Below, in pieces: positions 29,734-38,169 of a stretch of DNA of 64,000 bases. The notes beneath the pieces were generated by a model. That model was not told the origin of the DNA and did not search any database. It saw only the letters and a program-made list of their open reading frames with translations. Origin of the DNA: Mycobacterium sp. (GTDB taxonomy: Bacteria; Actinomycetota; Actinomycetes; Mycobacteriales; Mycobacteriaceae); NCBI GenBank assembly GCA_003987775.1, contig RXJD01000008.1:90830-154829 (forward strand). The letters run 5' to 3'. The stretch's first letter is position 1, and each line of letters begins with the position of its first letter. The position numbers were made by a program, and so were the translations under genes.

Positions 29734-31218
29734 ATGGAACAGCAGGTCCTGAGCCAAGACGGGGAATCACCATCGAACCCGGGCTGCCCCACAGAGAGAG
29801 CCATCGGCTCGCGACCGCACTGGGAGAGGGTTCGAAGGCCGATGCGACGCTCGCGTCATATTGCACATTGGGATCCCGAGGATCTGACCGCCTGGGAAGG
29901 GGGCAACAACGTCATTGCGCGGCGCAATCTGATCTGTTCGGTGATGACGGTGCACCTCGGCTACTCGATATGGTCTTTGTGGGCGGTGATGGCGCTGTTC
30001 ATGCCCGAGGACGTATACGGATTTTCTGCGGCCGACAAGCTCCTGCTCAGTTCCACCGCCACGCTGGTCGGAGCGTGCCTGCGCATTCCCTATGCGCTGG
30101 GCACTCCGATCTTCGGAGCTCGTGTGTGGACGGTCTTCTCCGCTTGGGTGCTGATCATTCCCACGGTCGGAGCGATGGTGCTGCTGGACCATCCGGGGCT
30201 GCCGTTGTGGCCCTACCTGGTGTGCGCAGGCCTCAGCGGGTTGGGCGGCGGAAATTTCGCGGCGTCGATGTCCAATGCGAACGCCTTCTATCCGCACCGA
30301 CTCAAGGGGCGGGCGCTGGGGTTGACCGGGGGGCTCGGCAACCTCGGTGTCGCCGGAATCCAGATGGTGGGGCTGCTGGTCATCGCGTTTGCCGGAGACC
30401 GGCAGCCATACTGGGTTTGCGCGGTGTACCTCGTGCTCCTCGCGGTGACCGGACTCGCGGGGACGCTGTTCATGAATGACCTGGAGCAACACCGGATCCA
30501 GGCGCCTCACCTCGCAAGGATCCTGCCGTCCATCCTGTCCAACCGGAACACCTGGTTTCTCGCCCTGCTCTATCTCGGCACCTTCGGCTCGTTCATCGGC
30601 TTCGCATTTGCGTTCGGCCAGATCATGCATATGGAGTTCCGGGCCGACGGAGAGAGTGCGGGGCAGGCGTCGCTGCACGCCGCGGCGCTGAGCTTTATCG
30701 GACCGCTGGTGGCGGCGGCAGCCAGAATTTACGGGGGCCGGCTTGCCGACCGGTGCGGCGGGAGCCGCGTCACCCTCGCGGTGTTCACCGCCATGGTGCC
30801 CGCCACCGGTGTGGTGCTCATCATGAGCACTCTCGACGACCAGTCCGGCGGCGACTCCGGAGCCACGATGGTCGGCTACATCGGCGGCTTCATCGCCTTG
30901 TTCATTCTTGCCGGCCTCGGCAACGGTTCGGTCTACAAGATGATTCCGACACTTTTCGAGGCCTCCAGCAACTCCGCGGAACTCGACGCTGCCGGACATC
31001 CCTCACCACGTGTCATCTCGGGAGTGGTAATCGGCTTCGTCGCGGGGCTCGGCTCACTGGGTGGCGTGGGCATCAACCTCGCTCTGCGGCAGTCCTACCT
31101 CAGCACCGGCTCCGAAACCTGCGCGTTCTGGATCTTCATGTGCTACTACGCCGCTGCCGGGCTGCTGACCTGGGCGGCATACGTGCGCCGACCCGCCCTG
31201 GCGTCAGTTGGGCAATGA
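29734..31218 (+). CDS. NarK/NasA-type nitrate/nitrite transporter (MFS)
   Basis: 494 residues with about twelve membrane helices after a charged N-terminal tail of some 55 residues. GLSGLGGGNFAASMSNANAFYPHR carries the nitrate-signature Gly-rich motif in helix 5, and a second such motif (FILAGLGNGSVYKMIPTLF) lies in helix 11. WEGGNNVIARRNLICSV before helix 1 is typical of mycobacterial NarK proteins. ATG 29734 follows GAGG; GTG 29731 is adjacent in frame. It probably imports nitrate or exports nitrite; no reductase is nearby. Confidence 0.9.
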   Translation: MEQQVLSQDGESPSNPGCPTERAIGSRPHWERVRRPMRRSRHIAHWDPEDLTAWEGGNNVIARRNLICSVMTVHLGYSIWSLWAVMALFMPEDVYGFSAADKLLLSSTATLVGACLRIPYALGTPIFGARVWTVFSAWVLIIPTVGAMVLLDHPGLPLWPYLVCAGLSGLGGGNFAASMSNANAFYPHRLKGRALGLTGGLGNLGVAGIQMVGLLVIAFAGDRQPYWVCAVYLVLLAVTGLAGTLFMNDLEQHRIQAPHLARILPSILSNRNTWFLALLYLGTFGSFIGFAFAFGQIMHMEFRADGESAGQASLHAAALSFIGPLVAAAARIYGGRLADRCGGSRVTLAVFTAMVPATGVVLIMSTLDDQSGGDSGATMVGYIGGFIALFILAGLGNGSVYKMIPTLFEASSNSAELDAAGHPSPRVISGVVIGFVAGLGSLGGVGINLALRQSYLSTGSETCAFWIFMCYYAAAGLLTWAAYVRRPALASVGQ

Positions 31219-31291
31219 GTCACCGGATTCACCCTCGCGGCTCGGGTAAAAACCCGATCGACCTGTCGCGAAACCACTTACGATGCCGACC

Positions 31292-31555
31292 ATGCCCACG
31301 CCAGAAGACCTCGACAGTGTCCTAGCAAATCTGAGCGCGCGGGTCGCCGCGGTGGAACGAACGCAGGCCGACTATCGCTCGATGACCGAAGCGATCAAGG
31401 CGTTCGGCGACACTCAGCAATTGCTGGCCGATGTGCTGCGGTCGAATATCAGCGAGATGCGATCGACGGCCGACGATTCCAATCAGCGCATCCGCGCCCT
31501 CGAGGCGTCCGTTGCGACGATCGTGGGGCTGCTCGGGCAGTCGATTCAGCGCTGA
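31292..31555 (+). CDS. Small coiled-coil protein, unknown function
   Basis: 87 residues, almost entirely helical with heptad spacing (LDSVLANLSARVAAVERTQ, then IRALEASVATIVGLLGQ). No known domain. ATG 31292 is chosen over ATG 31283 because TACGAT at 31279-31284 ends 7 bases before it, which fits leaderless transcription from 31292 and would overlap a start at 31283. Its stop is 4 bp from the convergent SRAP gene. Confidence 0.65.
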   Translation: MPTPEDLDSVLANLSARVAAVERTQADYRSMTEAIKAFGDTQQLLADVLRSNISEMRSTADDSNQRIRALEASVATIVGLLGQSIQR

Positions 31556-31559
31556 CCGA

Positions 31560-32324
31560 CTACAAGAGCGTCATCTGCCCGGGCTCCGGCTCTGCCGGCT
31601 CCAACAGCTCCGGTCCGTTGTTGCGGATGTTGTTGACCAGCTTCGATACCTCGCGCAGCTCGATGTCGTGCACATCCGGTGGACGGGCCAGCAACTCGGG
31701 ATCCAGCGGCGCGTCCGGCTTCAACCAGGCATCCCAGTCGCCCTCGCCGAGCATCAGCGGCATGCGGTCGTGAATTTCGGCCAGCTCGCCCACGGCGTCG
31801 GTGGTGATGATGGTGCAGCTCAGCAGCGGCTTGGCTTCTCTGTCTGCCTTCCACACCGACCACAACCCGGCGGCAAACAGCGGTTCGCCATCGCTGCGAT
31901 ACATGAAGAACGGCGTCTTGCCCGCTTTCTTGGCCGTGCCCCCGTCGGGATTCGTGCGCCATTCGTAGTAGCCGTCCATGGGCACCAGGCACCGTTTGCT
32001 CTTGGCCGAGGCCCGGAAGGCGGGCGACGTGGCGACCTTGTCGGCACGGGCGTTGATCAGCAGCGGGCCCTTGTTCTCCGGCGCGCCATCCGGACCCGCC
32101 TTGACCCAGGGCGGCAACAGGCCCCACCGCATCAGCCGCACCCGGCGGGTGGCCTGGTCGTCCGGCTCGTCATGGCGGGTCACCACCGTCGCGATCGTGG
32201 TGGTGGGCGCCACGTTGTAGTTGGGCTCGGACGCCCGTTCGTCGGTGCCCGTGGCCTCGTCGATTGCCTTGATCTTCTCGGCCAGCAGGGCCGGATCGGT
32301 GGTGACTGCAAAACGTCCACACAT
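31560..32324 (-). CDS. SRAP-domain protein (HMCES/YedK-like; Rv3226c-like)
   Basis: 254 residues. It forms a protein-DNA crosslink with abasic sites in single-stranded DNA. The start is fixed by chemistry: MCGRF places the catalytic cysteine at position 2, exposed after Met removal. NARADK, the Glu in DGYYEWR and the His in IHDRMP complete the active site. The frame upstream to 32378 is not used. Divergent from aroA with 44 bp between starts. Confidence 0.93.
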   Translation of the reverse strand: MCGRFAVTTDPALLAEKIKAIDEATGTDERASEPNYNVAPTTTIATVVTRHDEPDDQATRRVRLMRWGLLPPWVKAGPDGAPENKGPLLINARADKVATSPAFRASAKSKRCLVPMDGYYEWRTNPDGGTAKKAGKTPFFMYRSDGEPLFAAGLWSVWKADREAKPLLSCTIITTDAVGELAEIHDRMPLMLGEGDWDAWLKPDAPLDPELLARPPDVHDIELREVSKLVNNIRNNGPELLEPAEPEPGQMTLL

Positions 32325-32368
32325 ATCTCCAATGGTGGCAGACATGGCTGACACGGAATGATGGACCG

Positions 32369-33652
32369 GTGAGCGCATGGCAGGCCCCCTCCACGACGGC
32401 GCCGGTGCACGCCACCGTCACCGTTCCAGGCTCGAAATCCCAGACCAACCGCACCCTGATCCTGGCTGCGCTGGCGGCCGCGCAGGGCCGGGGCACCTCC
32501 ACCATCACCGGCGCCCTGCGCAGCCGCGACACCGACCTGATGATCGGCGCGCTGCGGACGCTGGGCCTGCATGTCGAGGGCGCCGGGTCCGACCTGACGG
32601 TCAGCGGCCGCATCGACCCCGCCCCCGATGCCCGGGTGGACTGCGGGCTGGCCGGCACCGTCCTGCGCTTCGTACCACCACTGGCCGCGCTGAGCGCGGG
32701 CTCGGTCACCTTCGACGGCGACGAGCAGGCGCGCGCCCGGCCGATCGCCCCGCTGCTCGACGCGCTGCGCGGACTGGGCGTGCCGGTGGACGGCTCGGGA
32801 TTGCCGTTCCGGGTGCAGGGCAACGGCGCGGTGGCGGGTGGCACCGTGGCCATCGACGCCTCGGCGTCCTCACAGTTCGTCTCAGGCCTGCTGCTGTCCG
32901 GCGCGTCCTTCACCGTCGGCCTGACGGTGCAGCACACCGGTGCGTCGCTGCCGTCGGCACCGCACATCGCCATGACGGTGGCCATGCTGCGGCAGGCCGG
33001 TGTGGTCGTCGACGACGCGCAGCCCAACCGCTGGCAGGTGCTGCCCGGCACCGTCGCGGCACGGCACTGGCAGGTCGAACCCGACCTGACCAATGCGGTC
33101 GCATTCCTCGCCGCGGCGGTGGTGACCGGCGGCACCGTACGCATCACCGGCTGGCCGCAGCACAGCGTGCAGCCCGCCGAACACATCATGGACGTGCTGA
33201 ACAAGACGGGTGCTGTTGTCACACAGGGTGATTCGATCCTGGAGGTACGGGGCGCGGCGGACTACGACGGCTTCGACGTCGACCTGCGCGACGTGGGCGA
33301 GCTGACACCGACGGTGGCGGCGCTGGCGGCCCTGGCAGCGACGGGCGCCACCTCCCGGCTGAGCGGTATCGCGCACCTGCGCGGCCACGAGACCGACCGG
33401 TTGGCCGCACTGAGCACCGAGATCAACCGCCTCGGCGGCGACTGCCGGGAAACCGAAGACGGACTGGTGATCACCGCGACGCCGCTGCGGGCGGGCCTCT
33501 GGCACGCCTACGCCGATCACCGGATGGCGATGGCGGGCGCCATCGTCGGGTTGCGAGTTCCCGGCGTCGAAGTCGACGACATCGCCGCGACCACCAAGAC
33601 GCTGCCCGAATTCCCGCAACTGTGGGGCGACATGGTGGGTTCTGACGCTTGA
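32369..33652 (+). CDS. aroA: 3-phosphoshikimate 1-carboxyvinyltransferase (EPSP synthase)
   Basis: 427 residues. Shikimate pathway enzyme joining shikimate-3-phosphate and [19 protein letters not shown] at the N-terminus, [15 protein letters not shown], and [12 protein letters not shown] with [10 protein letters not shown] at the C-terminus are the EPSP synthase signatures. GTG 32369 begins the conserved N-terminus. Its stop overlaps the TTG start of rsgA, so the two are coupled. Confidence 0.95.
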   Translation: MSAWQAPSTTAPVHATVTVPGSKSQTNRTLILAALAAAQGRGTSTITGALRSRDTDLMIGALRTLGLHVEGAGSDLTVSGRIDPAPDARVDCGLAGTVLRFVPPLAALSAGSVTFDGDEQARARPIAPLLDALRGLGVPVDGSGLPFRVQGNGAVAGGTVAIDASASSQFVSGLLLSGASFTVGLTVQHTGASLPSAPHIAMTVAMLRQAGVVVDDAQPNRWQVLPGTVAARHWQVEPDLTNAVAFLAAAVVTGGTVRITGWPQHSVQPAEHIMDVLNKTGAVVTQGDSILEVRGAADYDGFDVDLRDVGELTPTVAALAALAATGATSRLSGIAHLRGHETDRLAALSTEINRLGGDCRETEDGLVITATPLRAGLWHAYADHRMAMAGAIVGLRVPGVEVDDIAATTKTLPEFPQLWGDMVGSDA

Positions 33653-34629
33653 GGCCTGGCGACTACGACGAATCCGACGTCAAGGTCCGATCCGGCAAGG
33701 GATCGCGGCCCCGGACCAAGACTCGTCCGCAGCACGCCGACGCCGAGTCCGCCATGGTGGTCAGTGTCGACCGCGGCCGCTGGGGATGTGTCCTGGGCGG
33801 GGACCCCGAGCGCCGCGTCGTCGCCATGCGGGCCCGCGAACTGGGTCGCACCCCGATCGTTGTGGGCGACGACGTGGACATCGTCGGTGACCTGTCCGGG
33901 CGAACCGACACCCTGGCCCGCATCGTCCGTCGCGGTCCCCGACGAACGGTGTTGCGGCGCACCGCCGATGACACCGACCCGACCGAACGGGTGGTGGTCG
34001 CCAATGCCGATCAGCTGCTGATGGTGGTGGCCCTGGCCGACCCGCCGCCGCGCAGCGGTCTGGTGGACCGCGCGCTGATCGCCGCGTACGCCGGCGGCCT
34101 GCGGCCCATCCTGTGTCTGACCAAGACCGACTTGGCGCCGCCTGAACCGTTCGCCGAGCAGTTCGTCGACCTGGACCTCACGGTGGTGGCCGCGGGCGTC
34201 GACGATCCGCTACTGGCAGTGGCCGACCTGCTCGACGACAAGATCACGGTACTGCTGGGACATTCCGGGGTGGGCAAGTCGACCTTGGTCAACCGCCTGG
34301 TGCCCGCTGCGGACCGGGCGGTCGGTGAGGTCACCGACATCGGCCGTGGCCGGCACACCTCCACGCAGTCGGTCGCGCTCCCGCTGGCGAATGGCGGCTG
34401 GGTGATCGACACGCCCGGCATCCGCTCGTTCGGGCTGGCGCATATTCAGCCGGACGACGTGATGAAGGCGTTCTCCGATCTCTCCGACGCCATCGAAGAC
34501 TGCCCGCGCGGCTGCGGCCACATGGGCCCGCCGGCCGACCCCGAATGCGCGCTGGACGCGCTTGCCGGGACCGCGCCGCGTCGCATCGCGGCGGCGCGCC
34601 GACTGCTGGCCACCCTCAGGGAGACTTGA
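33649..34629 (+). CDS. rsgA: Ribosome small-subunit GTPase RsgA
   Basis: 326 residues. Circularly permuted GTPase that checks 30S maturation: the G4-type motif LTKTDL comes before the P-loop GHSGVGKST (about 204-212) and the G3 motif DTPG. An OB fold precedes it, and the C-terminal zinc motif reads [19 protein letters not shown] 33649 overlaps the aroA stop, giving translational coupling. The 3' end overlaps the convergent HxlR-type gene by 14 bp. Confidence 0.92.
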   Translation: MRPGDYDESDVKVRSGKGSRPRTKTRPQHADAESAMVVSVDRGRWGCVLGGDPERRVVAMRARELGRTPIVVGDDVDIVGDLSGRTDTLARIVRRGPRRTVLRRTADDTDPTERVVVANADQLLMVVALADPPPRSGLVDRALIAAYAGGLRPILCLTKTDLAPPEPFAEQFVDLDLTVVAAGVDDPLLAVADLLDDKITVLLGHSGVGKSTLVNRLVPAADRAVGEVTDIGRGRHTSTQSVALPLANGGWVIDTPGIRSFGLAHIQPDDVMKAFSDLSDAIEDCPRGCGHMGPPADPECALDALAGTAPRRIAAARRLLATLRET

Positions 34630-35089
34630 CCACCCGCATACCCAGCTCGTCCGCCGGTACGAGATGCCCTTCAGCGCAACGCATCTGGACTTCGGCTGCG
34701 GCGCCGCAACCCAGGTGTTCCAGCCTGAGCCGATGGCGCCCCGGCAGATGCCGCTGCCCCCACTGGAACATCGACCACACCACCGGCATGAACTCGATGC
34801 CGGACTCGGTGAGCACATACTCGTCGCGGCTGCGCTGCCCGGGCTCCCGGTAGGGCCGGCGCTCCAGCAGCCCCAGGTCGACGAGCTCGGCCAGCCGCGC
34901 CGAGGTTGCCGCCTTGGTGATGCCCACCCGGCGGGCGAAGTCGTCGAACCGGGTGGTGCCGTAGTAGGCCTCGCGCATGATCAGCATCGCGGACTTGGTG
35001 CCGACCACGGCCATGGTCTTCTCAATCGCGCACTCCCCGACCGCCGACCACGCGTCCCGATCGGCCAGCCTGCCCTGCAGCATTGTCAC
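34616..35089 (-). CDS. HxlR-family transcriptional regulator
   Basis: 157 residues. The winged HTH of the MarR-like HxlR group occupies about 20-110 (AIEKTMAVVGTKSAMLIMREA, then RFDDFARRVGITKAATSARLAELVDLGLLERR), with a C-terminal extension of about 45 residues containing three Cys. GTG 35089 is chosen because GGGAGG lies 8 bases before it; ATG 35095 or 35083 are alternatives. Divergent from the thiolase gene across 96 bp containing a clear dyad, so it probably represses that pair. Confidence 0.85.
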   Translation of the reverse strand: MTMLQGRLADRDAWSAVGECAIEKTMAVVGTKSAMLIMREAYYGTTRFDDFARRVGITKAATSARLAELVDLGLLERRPYREPGQRSRDEYVLTESGIEFMPVVWSMFQWGQRHLPGRHRLRLEHLGCGAAAEVQMRCAEGHLVPADELGMRVVKSP

Positions 35090-35120
35090 GCACATCACCT
35101 CCCGACCTGGGTTGCTTTCA

Positions 35121-35149
35121 CTATACCTAGATGTTATAGCTGGATATAG
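35121..35149. promoter_or_regulatory. Candidate HxlR operator between regulator and thiolase
   Basis: CTATA (35121-35125), TATAG (35135-35139) and a second TATAG (35145-35149) form an AT-rich dyad plus one repeated half-site in an otherwise GC-rich region between divergent starts. It can overlap both promoters. Function inferred from position and symmetry. Confidence 0.5.
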
Positions 35150-35185
35150 CAGAACATACTCAGCTGCTGGACTCAAGGAGGAGCC

Positions 35186-36376
35186 ATGACCCGTGACGCC
35201 GTAATCGTCGGCGCTGTTCGCACCCCCGTCGGCAAAGGCAAGGCCAACGGTGCGTTGCACGACGTGCTGCCGGCCGACCTGCTGGCACACAGCCTGCGCG
35301 AGGTGGTGGCCCGCACCGGCGTGGACCCGGCCCGGATCGACGACGTCATCGCCGGCGCCGTCACCCAGGTCGGCGACCAGGCCGTCAATATCGCCCGTAA
35401 TGCGTTGCTGGGAGCCGGCTTTCCGGAGTCGGTGCCCGGAACCACGGTCGACCGGCAGTGCGGCAGCAGCCAGCAGGCGATCAGCTTCGCCGCCCAGGGC
35501 GTGGTCGCGGGCGCCTACGACATCGTCATCGCCGCCGGCGTGGAGTCGATGAGCCGGGTACCGATGGGCACCTCGGTGTTGCCGGGCAGCAACCCGTTCG
35601 GCGAGGACATGACGCGGCGCTACCCAGACGGACTCGTCCCACAGGGCATCAGCGCGGAGCTGATCGCCGCGAAGTGGGGCTTCTCGCGCGCCCAACTCGA
35701 CGAGTTCTCCGCGGCCAGCCACGAGAAGGCCGCCCGTGCCACCAAGGACGGGCTGTTCGACAACGAACTCATCCCGATCGCCGGGCTGTCCACCGACGAG
35801 ATCATCCGCCCGGGCACGTCAGTCGACACGCTGGCCGGGTTGAAGCCGGCGTTCTACAGCGAAGCCACGGCGGCCCGGTTCCCGCAGATCACCTGGCAGA
35901 TCACGCCGGGCAATTCCTCGCCGCTGTCCGACGGCAGCGCCGCGGTGATGATCACCAGCAGTGAGGTGGCGGCGAAGCTGGGCCTGAAGCCGCTGGCCCG
36001 CATCCACACCGCCACCGCGGTGGGCTCCGACCCGCTCTACATGCTGACCGGGGTCATACCCGCCACCGAACGCGTGCTGCAGCGTGCCGGATTGACGCTG
36101 GCCGACATCGATCTGTTCGAGGTCAACGAGGCGTTCGCGCCGGTTGTGCTGGCGTGGGCGAAAGACGTCGACGGGGACCAGACTGGCATCCTCGAGCGGA
36201 CCAACGTCAACGGCGGCGCCATCGCGATCGGCCACCCACTGGGCGCCAGCGGCGCCCGCATCATGACCACCATGGTCAATGCTTTGGAGCAGCGTGGCGG
36301 ACGTTACGCGCTGCAGACAATGTGCGAGGGCGGCGGCATGGCCAACGCCACTATCATCGAGCGCCTGGGCCGATGA
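35186..36376 (+). CDS. Acetyl-CoA acetyltransferase (thiolase)
   Basis: 396 residues. Catalytic Cys in TVDRQCGSSQQA (near 93), NEAF, GHPLGASGAR with the catalytic His, and the second Cys in MCEGGGMANA: a complete thiolase active site. It may work in the degradative direction (beta-ketothiolase) or condense acetyl-CoA. AAGGAGGAG precedes the ATG at ideal spacing. Coupled to the DUF302 gene by ATGA overlap and divergent from the HxlR-type regulator. Confidence 0.93.
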   Translation: MTRDAVIVGAVRTPVGKGKANGALHDVLPADLLAHSLREVVARTGVDPARIDDVIAGAVTQVGDQAVNIARNALLGAGFPESVPGTTVDRQCGSSQQAISFAAQGVVAGAYDIVIAAGVESMSRVPMGTSVLPGSNPFGEDMTRRYPDGLVPQGISAELIAAKWGFSRAQLDEFSAASHEKAARATKDGLFDNELIPIAGLSTDEIIRPGTSVDTLAGLKPAFYSEATAARFPQITWQITPGNSSPLSDGSAAVMITSSEVAAKLGLKPLARIHTATAVGSDPLYMLTGVIPATERVLQRAGLTLADIDLFEVNEAFAPVVLAWAKDVDGDQTGILERTNVNGGAIAIGHPLGASGARIMTTMVNALEQRGGRYALQTMCEGGGMANATIIERLGR

Positions 36377-36882
36377 CACGCGAAATCCCGTTCGACGGCG
36401 TGCGGGTGCGCTACGACAGCAGCAAGAGTTACGACGAGGTGGTTGCCGCGTTGCTGGCCGACATCGGCCGGCAACCGGTCCCCATCGCCGCGGTCACCCA
36501 ACCGTGCGACGACTGGGACACCTATCGGGCCACCGTCGAAAAGCACGTCGGACCAAGCGGTTTCATGCTCTTCGCGCTGATCGATCATGGCACCTGGCTG
36601 CCGAATGCGGGCATCGAACGCCGAGCGCTGCGGGTCATTCTCGGCAATCCCCTGATCGCGATCACCATGCTGCGCCACGACGTGACCGCGGGCCTGTTCG
36701 CCCCGGTCGAACTGCTGATCCTGGACGAGCCGGACGGCAGCAGTCTGACCTACGTCAAGCCGTCGTCGCTGATGGTCGTCGAGCCGAATCCGGAGTTGCT
36801 CAGCGCCGCAGAGCAACTCGACGCCAAGCTGTCGGCGTTGGCCGAGAAGGTCACGTCAGATTCTGAGCGAGGAACAACCTAG
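36373..36882 (+). CDS. DUF302 domain protein
   Basis: 169 residues with one DUF302 domain (about 20-145; KHVGPSGFMLFALIDHG, then GNPLIAITMLRHDVTAGLFAPVELLILDE), a small alpha/beta fold that may bind haem or other ligands in some members. Function unknown. The ATG overlaps the thiolase stop, so the proteins are made together. The 3' end overlaps the convergent carboxylesterase gene by 27 bp. Confidence 0.85.
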   Translation: MTREIPFDGVRVRYDSSKSYDEVVAALLADIGRQPVPIAAVTQPCDDWDTYRATVEKHVGPSGFMLFALIDHGTWLPNAGIERRALRVILGNPLIAITMLRHDVTAGLFAPVELLILDEPDGSSLTYVKPSSLMVVEPNPELLSAAEQLDAKLSALAEKVTSDSERGTT

Positions 36883-38157
36883 CCCGGCGACGCCGTGGTG
36901 GGCGAAGGCAGCCCAGTAACCCCGTACCTTGCGACCCAGTTCGATGTCGATCGGGTCAGGCCCGGGACCGAGCATCGGCGCGTCGGCCCAGCACTCCGGT
37001 GTGCCGAACAGCAGCGGCAATTCGATGCAGTGACAGGCGCGAAGCGGTGCGCCCGGCGGTGACCAGTCCACCCGGAAGGTCGCGGCCGCACCGCCGTTCG
37101 ATGTCCAGAACTTGGCGAGCTCACGCGCCGGCGCGCCGAATACTCGCCTCGTCAGAACGTCGCCCGCTATCCGTGCGATGACCCGGCCAGGTAGACCCAG
37201 ACGCGCGAGTCGCCGGCCTCGGGAGTCCATCGCGACGAAGGCGTCGGCGTCATTGCGGGCGTAGCCGACGAGGATCTCGACCCGGCCTGCCGCGTCAGCC
37301 AGGACGCGGCGTTCGTCGCCGGCGGGGGGCAGCGGGTCGGTACCGGCGATCGGCGCGAACGGGAAACCGCCGAGCATGCCGAATCGCTGTGCCGTTGTCA
37401 CAGCGGCGGTTTGGGCGTCGAGTAATTGTTCCACGCTCGCCTCGCCGGGTGCGACACCGGCGAGGGCGGCAAGCACCGCCTCCCGCATGGCAGCCGTCAT
37501 CGCCCCCCTGCCCTTACGCAGGCCGAGTGGCGCGCTTTGCAGGATTGCGCGGGTGAACAGACCCGCGGTCTGGCTGCTGAGCATCAGCGACAGCACCGAA
37601 TCTCCGCCTGCCGATTGACCGAAGATCGTCACACGCGACGGGTCGCCGCCGAATGCCGCGATGTACTGCTGGGTCCACCGCAACGCCAGAATCTGATCCC
37701 GCAGCCCCAGATTGGCGTCTCCGTCGGGGTTGAGGTATCCGAAGATGCCCAGACGGTAGCTGACGTTGACGACGACGACCCGGCCTTCCCTGACCAGCGC
37801 GTCGGGGTCGTACTTGGGCGCCTCACCGCTGCCCGACATGTACGCGCCGCCGTGGAACCACACCATCACCGGCAACCCTCGGGCGTCACGAGGCGCGGTG
37901 ACCGAAAGCACCTGACAGTGCTCGCTTTTCGCCAGATCGTCGGCTATCGGCCCATTGACGAAGTCCAACCGCGACGGCAACTGCGGGCATGCCGCACCGC
38001 GCCGGGTCGCGTCCAGCACATCCCGGTGCCGCGGCGCGGGCACCGGCGCGGCGAATCGCCCGGCGGTCGCATAGGGGATGCCGCGGGCCCTGACAAGAGT
38101 GCTGTCGTCGTCGACAAGCACTGGGCCGCAACCCAGCTCGAGGAGTCTCGCTGCCAC
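36856..38157 (-). CDS. Type B carboxylesterase
   Basis: 433 residues. Oxyanion motif FHGGAYMSG (101-109), nucleophile in FGQSAGGDSV (Ser182), with a candidate catalytic His in ACHCIELPLLFG near the C-terminus. It is shorter than the usual 480-550 residues of the family, with little sequence after the His. GTG start at 38157, 12 bp downstream of the PE_PGRS-protease stop on the same strand, so the two may be co-transcribed. The substrate is unknown and no signal peptide is visible. Confidence 0.87.
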   Translation of the reverse strand: MAARLLELGCGPVLVDDDSTLVRARGIPYATAGRFAAPVPAPRHRDVLDATRRGAACPQLPSRLDFVNGPIADDLAKSEHCQVLSVTAPRDARGLPVMVWFHGGAYMSGSGEAPKYDPDALVREGRVVVVNVSYRLGIFGYLNPDGDANLGLRDQILALRWTQQYIAAFGGDPSRVTIFGQSAGGDSVLSLMLSSQTAGLFTRAILQSAPLGLRKGRGAMTAAMREAVLAALAGVAPGEASVEQLLDAQTAAVTTAQRFGMLGGFPFAPIAGTDPLPPAGDERRVLADAAGRVEILVGYARNDADAFVAMDSRGRRLARLGLPGRVIARIAGDVLTRRVFGAPARELAKFWTSNGGAAATFRVDWSPPGAPLRACHCIELPLLFGTPECWADAPMLGPGPDPIDIELGRKVRGYWAAFAHHGVAGLGCSSLRI

Positions 38158-38169
38158 CGGGTCAGCGTC

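Noticed and set aside
32325-32378. Upstream start for the SRAP protein
   Set aside because: The catalytic cysteine must be residue 2, which fixes the start at 32324.
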